A stretch of DNA of 64,000 bases from the NCBI GenBank assembly GCA_907164885.2, contig OU015500.1:54004283-54068282 (forward strand), read 5' to 3'. This DNA comes from Dolomedes plantarius. Lineage: Eukaryota > Arthropoda > Arachnida > Araneae > Dolomedidae. The notes under the pieces are model-generated. The model was not told the origin of the DNA and did no database searches. It saw nothing but the letters and a program-made list of their open reading frames with translations. The first letter of the stretch is position 1. Each line of letters starts with the position of its first letter. Both the position numbers and the translations under genes were made by a program. This document shows positions 10,830 to 20,575 of the stretch, one piece after another.

Positions 10830-11038
10830 GAAATTAAAATAATAATATAATGAAAAACTGTTTTACTGTGAAGAAGATTTAATCAGTTCAAGATTTCTAA
10901 GTAAATTTTTCTTACATTAAGGGCGATGAATGAATAATCAAGTGAATGAATGACTTATCGTTGTTTACAACCCAATTCTTCCTACCGCATTTGAAGAACC
11001 ACGAAGAAAATTTTGTGTTGAAGTATCGTTCTTTAAAA

Positions 11039-11076
11039 TTCAATTAAATATCGAAATTTTAAGATATTTAATTGAA
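11039..11076. repeat. Perfect hairpin, 14-bp arms
   Basis: TTCAATTAAATATC at 11039-11052 is exactly complementary to GATATTTAATTGAA at 11063-11076, with a 10-nt loop. Confidence 0.9.
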
Positions 11077-11509
11077 ATGAGGTTTATATGAATGAGAAAG
11101 CTTTCATCTTCCAGATGGTGTAAATATTTTCTTTGCAAGATAAAAACTCGAAGACCATCGACCGTATATCCTCAAAAGCACGTAAATTTCTCCAAAAAGG
11201 GGGTTTAATATTTTGATAAAAATATTAGCCTGTTTTAAATTATTTTAAACAAATGAGGTCTTGTTTGAAGGAGAAATGTCTGTAGTCTTAGATTGTAAAA
11301 AGATCAAAATACTACGATAATTTTTTGCCGAGATATCGTAATCTGAATTTTAAAAAAAAACATAAAATATCCCACAAAACATAAATAAAATTTTTTCTAG
11401 AATAGAATTTAAAATTTGGGCTTCGAGGTGCACTTTCCCATAGTCTGCACTACCCGTGTGCCAAATTTCATGTTTCTAAGTTTCATAGATTCGTGTGGAG
11501 GCCGCACAC

Positions 11510-11557
11510 ACGCACACACACACGCGAACATTACTTTATTAATTTTATATATATATA

Positions 11558-11599
<42 letters not shown>

Positions 11600-11605
11600 G
11601 TAATA
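11510..11605. repeat. (CA)n/(AT)n microsatellite
   Basis: A short ACAC run, then alternating AT to about 11600. The sequence just upstream (11440-11510, with GTGCCAAATTTCATG) resembles the tail of dispersed elements that end in CA-rich repeats, but I cannot name the family. Confidence 0.85.
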
Positions 11606-12030
11606 AATTAAATATTAGGCCCTCCATTCTATCATTTAAATTCCCTTTCCTAAATCCAATCCCCAGGTAACATTACTTGAGCGTTTTAACAACCATAGCA
11701 ACAGAACTTCCCATAACCAACAAACGTTGCATTCTACACGTGTATACGTCTCGAGAAAGGCGTGAGTTCGCATCGCCAGCCCAAACTTCCGCTGACCTTC
11801 AAACAACAGCCACATGTACCTCGCTTCTAGCGCGTAAGGTTGAAAGGTGAATTACACTTCGCTCCGAGCTGTCGTCTGAGATGGACAGATGTTACTATCG
11901 CTCTAATAAAACTATTCGACACGACTGCTTCAAATTCTAATTCCTTTCAGGCTGAGTCTAGCTCCAGCCATGTAAATTTGAGGTAGTTTCCTTTTCAGGT
12001 GCCTTTTAAGAACGCGATTGTAATGATTCT
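11606..12030. other. Moderately GC-rich unassigned segment
   Basis: Less AT-rich than its surroundings (about 11700-11900), with no reading frame or repeat that I recognise. It could be a degraded SINE or other repeat. Confidence 0.35.
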
Positions 12031-12037
12031 ATTACAC

Positions 12038-12142
12038 ACACACACACCACATATATATTATTATGCGTGTGTACAACATATTAGATATATAGATATATAT
12101 ATAATGTGTGTGTGCCCGGTGTGTGTGTGTGTGTGTGGTGTG
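12038..12142. repeat. Palindromic CA-AT-GT microsatellite, first
   Basis: (AC)n, then interrupted AT-rich repeats, then (GT)n, so the block can fold back on itself. Confidence 0.85.
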
Positions 12143-12660
12143 TTGTTTAGCAGTTGGCAATATGCTTAATACACTGACAAATATAGTCCTGTTGTACAAT
12201 AAACTCGATATGTAGTTTTCTATAGTAATTTATACAGAACATTCAAGATCATCAGGTATATTGAATCCTTATAAATACTATAATTCCATTACTAGTTCAT
12301 TGTGTTAGTTGAATACTTAATGCTTAGTTCTATACATTTCCGCGTGCATTAATATTATCCAATTAATTGGATTCTTGACAAATTAAATGCACCCCAGACA
12401 AGTACCATTCCTATATCTAGTAACTTAAGACAAACTGTTCAATCAGCTGAGGTAATATAGAATATCTTGGTCATTACGAGCATGTCTCTAAAGTATACCG
12501 ACAGACATCTATTGACAAGTACACACAGTGAGAGTCTGTGAGATACAGAATCCGTAATTACAGGAACGGAATTAATAAATGGAGGACGATCTAACACAAT
12601 TCATGAAAAATATGAAGTTGCCGATAGAGGAAAATTAGCGTCTTACGATAATAACAGTAC
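12143..12660. other. Unassigned spacer
   Basis: No gene, inverted repeat or recognised element seen between the two palindromic microsatellites. Confidence 0.4.
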
Positions 12661-12826
12661 ATATACACACACACACACCACACACACACACACACGCACA
12701 CACACATATAAATATATATACTATATATATATATATATAATGTATATATATATATAATATATATATATATATATTGTATATATATATATCTATATGTGTG
12801 TGTGTGTGTGTGTGTGTTGTGTGTGT
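12661..12826. repeat. Palindromic CA-AT-GT microsatellite, second
   Basis: (AC)n at 12661-12708, (AT)n in the middle and (GT)n to 12826 form a large inverted repeat. Apparent Tyr/Ile/Thr/His-rich reading frames here are repeat artefacts. Confidence 0.9.
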
Positions 12827-13190
12827 GTCCGTCCAGACATAGGTTCTTAAGGCTCTGGTTAATAATGGCGTGCATACGGCCATAAGTACGGCAAAAGAGC
12901 TAATTTCAGGTTCGTCATAATTGTAATAAAATAAAATATTAATTTTTTAGAAAAAAAAGTTATATTACTATAAACTTATTAAAATTTCGAATACTGTTTT
13001 TCCTAATAAATACTTCTTTATTGAAAACGAAAGAATTTTAGTTAATGAAGTCTGTATAAAAGGAAAATTGCAAAGAAGATGCTGGGATATGCAAATAATT
13101 AGCATTTAAAGCGCCATCGAACAAGCAGGAGGGAGAAACGCATCTCAAATTCCTATAAAGGAAAGATTACGCAGCGGGTCTCTCTTTGGA
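12827..13190. other. AT-rich spacer
   Basis: No supported feature. The last ~60 bp may belong to the Tc1 fragment that follows. Confidence 0.4.
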
Positions 13191-13198
13191 AATCGCAT

Positions 13199-13450
13199 TT
13201 GAATGTTGGTTGCTTGTGGGAAAATAGTGTTATACCTCATATAAGGAGAAAACAGCTACTAGCACGTGGCCTATCGAGAGTGCGGTTTATAGTTCCGCGA
13301 TATTGGTACTTCGCATTGGTCAGAATCCAACGACTGTCATGCGAATATGGAACCGATGCGTTCAAGATGGTGATTACTGGAACGCCATGCACAATCTGAA
13401 CGGCTTCCAGTCACTAACGCCCGAGAGGACAGATATGTGTCAGGTCGGTC
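13199..13450 (+). pseudogene. Tc1-like transposase, DNA-binding fragment
   Basis: In two frames this encodes the second helix-turn-helix of a Tc1/mariner-like transposase. The best part is LRIGQNPTTVMRIWNRCVQDG at about 13306-13368, followed by a degraded proline/arginine linker and PERTDM, where the family usually has a REDR motif. Everything downstream, including the catalytic DDE/D domain, is missing. It is a different subfamily from the Tc1 copies at 1-696 and 33125-34639. Confidence 0.72.
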
Positions 13451-13561
13451 TTGCAGGGTCGTACAGCCACATCATGGACCTTTTGAGTCTTGAAATGAGC
13501 TTGTTTGCAGCATGACAAGTCCGAAAGACGAGTATTATGAAGGACGGCACGCGACATCCCT

Positions 13562-13656
13562 TCATAATAGCCGTAAGTGGCACGCGCCGAGATTCGATCC
13601 GAGCAACCTCAGCAACGGAAGCAGTGCGCTTACCACAAGACCACCACGGCCATGAC
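13562..13656 (-). repeat. tRNA-derived SINE head
   Basis: On the minus strand a Pol III A-box-like word (TGGTCTTGTGGTAAG, complement of 13629-13643) precedes a B box (GGATCGAATC, complement of 13591-13600) at tRNA-like spacing. The ends do not pair as an acceptor stem, so this is a SINE head rather than a tRNA gene. Confidence 0.7.
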
Positions 13657-13880
13657 TGACAAATGACAATCATCAAGCCACTTCGGAAAGAACCATCGTC
13701 CATCACGAATTGTGGTACTATATTTAAAGTGCTGGAGCATGATGACATGCATAGCCAACGCACAGTTGTGTGAAGCTAGTTACAAATATATAAATGTAAT
13801 CAGTTGAAAATATGGTATTGACATTGAAGGTTTCAAAATTTTTTTTCTCCTATTGCTTATTATAATTTCGTTTACAATTG
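13657..13880 (+). repeat. ~230-bp direct repeat, copy 1
   Basis: Shares long collinear similarity with 14395-14640, for example GAATTGTGGTA, CAGTTGTGTG, a TATATAAAT-TAATCAGTTG run and GAAGGTTTCAA. Both copies lie in the same orientation and flank the Helitron relic. Confidence 0.8.
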
Positions 13881-14331
13881 TCAATATATGCATTTAATCA
13901 CAAAATCGACAAAAGAAAATATATTTAAAAAAAATCGTAACAGATTTTTTATAGGCAAAATTATTGTAGAATTATTGGTATTAATTAACAGAATATACTG
14001 AAGATTATAGTAGAGTTAATATTTTGCAGTTTGAAGAACATTTCCTTTATTATATTTTAATATTTTTTGGATAATGTACAATCGTCTGCAACATTAGAAA
14101 GGAAACAAAAATATGTCAGTTATTTCGTTGTTATGCACGTGACGCAAAGTTAATTTAAAGTATCACAAAAAGAAAAGTAACCACGTGATCAGCATTTAAT
14201 AATTTTTTTCAAAAATCTTCTTAGTGCACCCCTACCTATAAGAAGAATCGTCATTCAAAATTTCAGCTCAGCGGTTTGGTCTGTGCGTTATTTGTCAGCA
14301 GTCAGTCAGTTACGGAACTGTTGTATATAAT

Positions 14332-14335
<4 letters not shown>
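13881..14335 (-). mobile_element. Helitron relic, non-autonomous (copy C)
   Basis: Reading the minus strand from 14335, the sequence matches the 5' part of the Helitron copies at 24990 and 55374: ACAGTTCCGTAACTGACTGA, CACAGACCAAACCGCTG, GCTGAAATTTTG, TGATCACGTGGTT and ACATTATCCAAAAAATATTA in the same order. A ~100-bp internal part is deleted. The 3' terminus (CTAGT) is missing, with similarity ending near 13881. The extreme 5' end has been replaced by an AT microsatellite. Confidence 0.8.
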
Positions 14336-14377
<42 letters not shown>

Positions 14378-14386
14378 TATATAATC
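14326..14386. repeat. (AT)n microsatellite
   Basis: Alternating AT grown from the TATATATA-containing 5' tip of the Helitron relic. Confidence 0.9.
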
Positions 14387-14394
14387 AGTTGTAA

Positions 14395-14640
14395 ATATTG
14401 GTACAGCTGAACTATAAATTTCAGTCATAAAGTTCCTTCTGAAAGAGCGATCGTCTATCATGAATTGTGGTATTAAATTTAAAGTTCTCGAAGAGACGAC
14501 AGGCATAGACCACGCCCAGTTGTGTGGATCCTTTTACAATATATAAATATAATCAGTTGTAAATATTGGTATTGTCACTGAAGGTTTCAATAAAAATTTC
14601 CCTACTGCTTATTATAATATCGTTTTTAACAGTCCTCCCA
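14395..14640 (+). repeat. ~230-bp direct repeat, copy 2
   Basis: Partner of 13657-13880. Moderate divergence suggests an old duplication. Confidence 0.8.
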
Positions 14641-14696
14641 TTTTAAAGAAAGAAGTAGATAAAATGTCTGTTTAGATTAAATGATTTATTATACAT

Positions 14697-14725
14697 ATAC
14701 ATATTATATATATAATAGATATATA

Positions 14726-14776
<51 letters not shown>
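14697..14776. repeat. (AT)n microsatellite
   Basis: Interrupted alternating AT. Confidence 0.9.
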
Positions 14777-14780
<4 letters not shown>

Positions 14781-16139
14781 AATCAGTCGATTATAGAGAT
14801 TAATTATGAATATAGCAATGCGAAAATGTATTTTTTATTACATTGATATTATTATTTTTCATGATATAGGTAAATATATCTCTTTTGGTGTAAACACACC
14901 AAGTGACTAAATTGTTCGTCGAAAACAAGAATGTTTAGTACAAAATCTAAAATATAATAAAGAAGGAAAAGTATTTTTATGTATCAATCGTTATTTATTT
15001 GCTAAAGAAAATAGCGTGACCCGGAAATATCTGCAAAACCCCGCATCAAAATGTTACGAATGTGTGGACGACGCAATAAACTACTCAAAAATCCATTACA
15101 GACTGCATTAAAAAATTCTCGCCGCATCAAAAAACCTTTCATTTATGCATGGTTTTTACTTTATTGTGTTCCTTAAGTATCCCCTAGAGAATGTTATTTG
15201 AATTGCCACCGCATTTTCAAAATTTTTCATCATCTTGTTCATTACTCACGCACAGTGATCGCTAATGACAAAAACAATCAAAATATATTAAATGCAGGCG
15301 AAATATTCCTGGCATTCAGTTTACCTCATTTCATAATGACAGAGACGCTAATCAAACTGCTCGATGATTATGTCTGGGAGAAAAGTTGTATTTTAATATC
15401 AAGGGTTAAGTATCGTCGCATATAAGTTTTATTCATCAGATACTTTATCTGTGTTGGATAATTTCCAGTCTGTTGAAGAGCATCAGTTTCTTCGCTATAC
15501 AATGTTTTAATTATCTAAATACCAAACCGTTGGAAATTATTCTAAGAATAGTAGTCTCCGATAATTCTTAAAAAATAAATAATTGTGACGAAGACACTGG
15601 TTTCTTAGAGCAAAAATGTACGTTACAAATGCTTTTACAGTGTGATAATTCATGGTGTTAAATTCTAAATACATAATTCCTTTATAAACACAGTTAGGTC
15701 TCGTTTACATTTGCGTCCGGAAATAGTGCGTCAGTGATAAAATTTTAACCAACTCACAGAACTCAACGCAATGACCACGTGATCGGTAAATCCAATCACA
15801 GGTCGCATAAACAGTCAGGGCAAAAATAGAGGAATGATCCGAAGTATTATGAACAAGCCATAGACATAGATAACTAAAGTTGCGAAGTAGCAAAATTTAA
15901 ACTGGTTAAATTCTACCGTTTGGCAAAAACAAGTTGAATGGCATATGTATTTTAACTAGAAAATGTGTACTTCCATTTAAAATGAAAGCACTGTTCTTTA
16001 TTTCTTCTCTGATACATGCTGAATCGCCATCGTGAGGAGTTCATTAAAATATGTTAAAATGTTTGGTGTTTAAATAGCATTATGCAAGTATATTTTGGAA
16101 TAATTACCAACGAACTAATATCATTACTCATTTTGATAC
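14777..16139. other. AT-rich spacer, no gene
   Basis: Only short chance reading frames are present (longest about 75 codons, with no recognisable motif). No repeat structure seen. Confidence 0.5.
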
Positions 16140-16147
16140 CTCTGAAC

Positions 16148-16948
16148 CAGACATTCTCAAACTTTTCTTAACGTAGGATTACGTTCCTCATAACGGTCTT
16201 GCGGAAGCAAAATTTCAGCATTGTCGCGAGTTTACATTTTGTCAACAGCGCCAAACCCAGTAGCAGTAAATCAGTTAAAAGTAACAAATGCTTAAAAAAT
16301 CTAAGTAACGATAAGTAATCCTACGTTTATAACCCGAGGTAGTTTCGTTTGAGGGGAGACTACCTGAACTATCTAAGATATAAAAATTATGTTTTATCAT
16401 AAGAAAGAAACTCAATTACGGTCCATCACGTCACGAAATGCAAACAAACGATAAAATTGTCATCTAAATGCGGAAGATGCGTTCTTTTCTCTTGGGTTAC
16501 ATACATATATTTGCTATGTTGCGTGGGCCGCACATAGTACACTATTACCTTTTAATATAATAATATATAACATAAAACTCAAAACGCTAAATGTGTTCAA
16601 ACATTTATTTAAAAGTGATTGATATTTTGAGACAAACTTTTGACTATTAGAGAAATCGGATTTATTCTTACTACATGCTACTCTCAATACATCATCAAGG
16701 TAAGAATCAGTAAGACGATATCTTTATGTGTTCTTCACTTATTTCATTTTGCAATTGGATCATACACAAAGATGCATTGATGCAAACAACTCGATCAGCC
16801 AACGGCATATTTTGTACATTTTGTATCTTTCGTATTTTCGTGGCACTAATTAACAAAATTATGTTTGCAAAAACACCTGCATGATAACGAGTGCGAGTGT
16901 TTCGGTCCGCACATAAAATCTCGATAGGCTGCAGTTTGAGTATCCCTG
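16148..16948. mobile_element. hAT-type MITE, 801 bp
   Basis: The left end reads CAGACATTCTCAAACTTTTC. The right end is its imperfect inverse (complement CAGGGATACTCAAACTGC). The flanks are 8-bp duplications differing at one position, CTCTGAAC (16140-16147) and CTCTAAAC (16949-16956). CAGGG-type termini plus 8-bp duplications are diagnostic of the hAT superfamily. There is no transposase inside, so it depends on an enzyme supplied elsewhere. Confidence 0.82.
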
Positions 16949-16991
16949 CTCTAAACTAGTAAGCACACCTTGCGTCGATTTATGTAATTAA

Positions 16992-19639
16992 CACTAGAAC
17001 GCGGGACTTTCGATATACCTAGAACCGCGGAGCGGGTCATTTGACCCTAGATTGTAAACTATAAAATATGTACAAGCGCTTAATTGATTTAACTAAACAT
17101 ATTATTTTTTAAATAATAATCAATATTTCTCATAATTTAAATTAAATAATTTATATAAAATAAAATTAATTAACTTAACTTTTACAAAATCATATTATTT
17201 AAAATTTTATGTTCTTGAGTATAATAACATGTGTCTTTAGCAAAATATGAAATAAATTTTCAAATTTCAATGGAAAAACAGAGTATCTCTTTTAAGTATG
17301 TTTAGACATAATTTCAAAAATTTTAAATTTAAAAATTTTATCAACACTTTTACAGATTATAAAATCCAATTTACTGTATGCATTTTGTACAAAACTGAGT
17401 AATAAGTGTTGTACATTTTCCAGAGATGGGCGCTTTACATTTTGAACAGATATCTAGTTTTATTTTCACATTTCGAAATGTGGCATCGGACTCGTTTACA
17501 TTAATTTGTAGTTGCCGTCGTTTCATTGGTTGCTTCATATGCTATTTTGCCACCTTTTAATGTCGGAAGAGAACAAACTTTTCTCGCAATTCTTCAACCA
17601 AGTCTTGAATGATTGCCGTCTACTAATAGATTTTCAGTTACAGCTTTATATAAAACCCAGGCATCGATTGCAGCAAGGTCCAAAACATTACAAAAAAAAC
17701 CTGCACCGGCCACCTACGTGAAGCAGACTTTACTGTATATTTCCTCGCCATTATTTCAATCACGTCTACACCGTATTTAGTTGCGTTGTAGAAAAGCAAT
17801 TGTATCAGGTAGTTTTTTTGGGTTATCTGCAGATTCTACGTTTGGATGGAGACTTACTTAGAAACAAAACGTTTTTATATTTTTTACCTTGATAAACAGT
17901 TAGACTCATGTCTTTATGTGTTAGTACCGTAGTCGAATACAATTGGATTTTAACATTTTTACAGAGACTAGAATTTTCTTCTTGAGCGTTTTACAGTTCC
18001 TACAAGGCTGGTGTTTTTTGATTTCAATGCCTTTGCAAGCTTCAGTGTTGGGAAAAAGTTGTTCGTAGTGACATTTCTACATTGTTCTCATATGGACTTA
18101 TTAGTTGCAGCACTACATGTCAGCAAGAGAAACGTTGGATGGACTTAGGTTATCTTTTCCAAGATACGAGAATCCATTTATCAGTTTATTTTGAGTCACC
18201 ATCTGCAGCCAACCAGAACTGACTCACACTTACCTGGTTTGTTTGGCATGTATGGATAAACCTACACCAAGCTTCGTAGGAAATAACTGTTCATCTGCAG
18301 TTATATTAGGACCTGGTGTAAAGTTAGTCTTGCAATTTTCCATGAAACGATTCCAGATATCTGAAATAAGGGGCAAATTTGTCTGTCTCTAGACGCTTTG
18401 ATCTTGTTGATTTTTATGTCGAAGCGTAAAAAATCCCATTATTTCACGAAATTGGTCTCTTGAATTGTATTTTGGAAAAATTGGTGGTCCTCAGTCCTTT
18501 GACCACAAGATATCCAGTTCAAGTCCATTTGCATAATATATACCACGTGCATATAAAATTTATATAAAAGCATCTATTTCTTCTAATGTTATATTCCATT
18601 CTCTTTCATGAATCTACCGGATGAGCTTCATCTTCAGTACATTTCTTTATGTTTTCAATATCCATTCATCTATAAAAAGTCTCCAAGCATTTGAAGAACT
18701 ATTGTCGATAACATTGCGTTTAGCATGTAGTGTTAGACCCCAACTTCTTTCAAAAATATTACACTTTGATTTCTTCCTCTATCGTTTGTTCCTAATTGAA
18801 CGACATTCCAAATTGTCCCATCTTTGCCATCTTCATTATTTCCAACTTTGAATGTTATTGTCGATTTCTTTTTCAAATTTCTTTGCGTGTGTGTATCTTT
18901 TCTTGGAATGGTTTAATTTTTATTTTTTATCAATAAATTATCATCAGTAGTGCGATGAGAAGGACCAGCAATTGTTAGAACATTGCCAGAGTCATCTTCA
19001 CTTTCATTTCTTCATCCGAAACCAAATTTTCTCATTAGCAGGCAGGTATTCATCCTCACTACTCAAAATCAAATTTTGAGAAAACCTTTTTTTCGAACCT
19101 TCTGAATCCTTTTAAAGATAATTGTTTTAAAAATTCTAAAGCTTCCTGAGCAGCAAGTTTTACGGCCTCTTGACATAGTTTTTATACATATACTAATTTC
19201 AGAATAAAGCAACTTCAAAAGTCTTCTAATATTCGCAGTAATTTTTCAACTGCATTCGACGTAGTTCGTGCTTCAAACCTAATATAAAGACTTCACTGAA
19301 AAACCTTCACTAGTTCCCCCTTCTGGTACAGCCCATTTAAGGAATTCTAGGGTAAGGGTAGAAGCATTTTACAGTTACAGTTCGAGAAAAGCACCGTTTT
19401 TCGTTATTTATGCATTAACATTTCTTACGGGTCAAATTGACCCGCGCCGCGGTTTTAGGTATAAGTGTTAATATTCGGAAAATTATTTATGTTACGAAAT
19501 TTTAAATTTGGTAAATTGTTCTTCACCTTAAAATATTAAAAGTCATAAAAGTAATTTTTTTTTTTCAATCGATACTTTTCGCGTGGTGATAAATTAAACA
19601 TCGTTTTGTGTCAAATTGACCCGCTCCGCGGTTCTAGTG
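16992..19639 (-). mobile_element. piggyBac element, ~2.65 kb, TTAA-flanked
   Basis: TTAA at 16988-16991 and 19640-19643 flank termini that are inverted relative to each other: CACTAGAAC-GCGG at left and, on the opposite strand, CACTAGAACCGCGGAGCGGG at right. Subterminal GGGTCAATTTGACCC-like palindromes occur near both ends. A second, shifted terminus ends at TTAA 19468-19471. TTAA target sites and the ruined transposase inside identify piggyBac. Confidence 0.88.
17385..19325 (-). pseudogene. piggyBac transposase, heavily broken
   Basis: Translated on the minus strand in changing frames, this covers most of a piggyBac-type transposase (DDE_Tnp_1_7). An acidic N terminus lies near 19060. It is followed by YARGIYYANGLELDILWSKD, a FREIMGFFTLRHKN segment, residues around the first catalytic aspartate (ITADEQLFP), a YMPNKPGKCES-like motif, a KNVLFLS-like strand, then TIAFLQRN-KYGVDV, MARKYTVKSASRRWPVQVFF and a terminal Cys-rich CSKCKAPISGKCTT...FCTKC zinc motif near 17400. 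More than ten stops or frameshifts are visible. The enzyme normally excises at TTAA without a footprint. No ORF above about 80 codons survives. Confidence 0.88.
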
Positions 19640-19679
19640 TTAAGGGTTTTAGAACAGGACAAACTTAATGTTTTAGAAC

Positions 19680-20385
19680 AAACAAAACTTAACGTCTACC
19701 TAATAATGCATCATCCTGTAGCGCCGAAGTTGAAGCCATTGACATGGACATCACTGATGCTATAAGTAAAGGAATACAGAAATCGACATATACAGTGATT
19801 CTAGAAGTATACTGCAAGCTATATGCGCATATTATTTTAAGGAGATAGGATTAAAAATATAAAAAAAACCTAATAGATAGTCATGAGATAGCATTAAACT
19901 TACACTGGGTTAAAGCCCACTGTGGCATTAATGAAAATGAGATGGTAGACGCAGCAGCTAAAGAAGCAACAACACTGAATGAAATCACAGGAAATTATAA
20001 ATTAACAAAAGAACAGATTAAGAATAAAATTAAGGATTATTACATAAGTATATGGCAAGAAAATTGGGAGAGAAGTAGGTAGGAAAGAAAGTATTTGAGG
20101 TATTCCCTAGAGTTTCTACGAAAAGACTGTCGGCAGATTTTCTTTGTTAATCAAGCAATAACTGAACATGGCTGTATAGAAGTCTATCAAAACAGATTTT
20201 TTGCTAAAACAGATCTTTGTGAGTGTGGCAATATACAAACTATAAAGCACTGTATATACAATTGTAGCAAATGGGCTGAAGCGCGAAAAAACCTACCTTT
20301 GGGCTTTCAAGATTGGGCCTCTAGTAAATTATTACGGATTATTATTGTAGAAGGTACGTCAAGAATATTATGCAGGAACTTATGA
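19680..20385 (+). pseudogene. Non-LTR retrotransposon RNase H and C-terminal end
   Basis: The first part (about 19690-20000) gives RNase H residues in shifting frames (AEVEAIDMDITDAI, then LHWVKAHCGINENEMVDAAA with the last acidic residue). The second (20095-20385, open for 96 codons) contains FFVNQAITEHGCIEVYQNRF and a CxC...H...C cluster (CECGNIQTIKHCIYNC) followed by W and R residues. This layout, RNase H followed by a C-terminal zinc-like cluster, fits R1/LOA/I-type non-LTR elements. The reverse transcriptase is absent, so this is a 5'-truncated insertion, as is common for this class. Confidence 0.8.
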
Positions 20386-20575
20386 ATATCACTTCCCCCT
20401 ACAAGGGGAAGGTGGATATTCCCTCAGATAAAAAAAAAGACGCGTAAACGAATTGCAAAAGGAAAAACTTCGGGAGCCAGCTGGCTGGATTGCCGTCGGG
20501 ATGATTAGTTTTTTATTGAAGGGCCGTATAAACCTTCGGGTGTGGACGGTGGCGATATTACTTATGTAATTAAGA
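20386..20575 (+). other. Probable 3' untranslated region of the non-LTR element
   Basis: A CCCCCTACAAGGGGAAGG-type stem-loop and a GC-richer segment follow the stop codon before AT-rich DNA resumes. No clear poly(A) tail is seen. Confidence 0.45.

Larger units (their letters stand above)
9490..11400. other. AT-rich spacer with hairpins, no gene
   Basis: Long A/T-rich DNA with internal quasi-repeats. For example, AAAATCATAGTAAGCATGAAAA-type words occur near 10075 and again near 10325, so a ~250-bp block appears duplicated. Nothing coding can be supported. Confidence 0.5.

Noticed and set aside
11700..12000. Host exon with splice acceptor near 11949
   Set aside because: A TTCCTTTCAG acceptor-like word exists, but no open frame of useful length or donor supports an exon.
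12591..12883. Thr/His/Tyr/Ile-rich frames
   Set aside because: Produced by the CA-AT-GT microsatellite.
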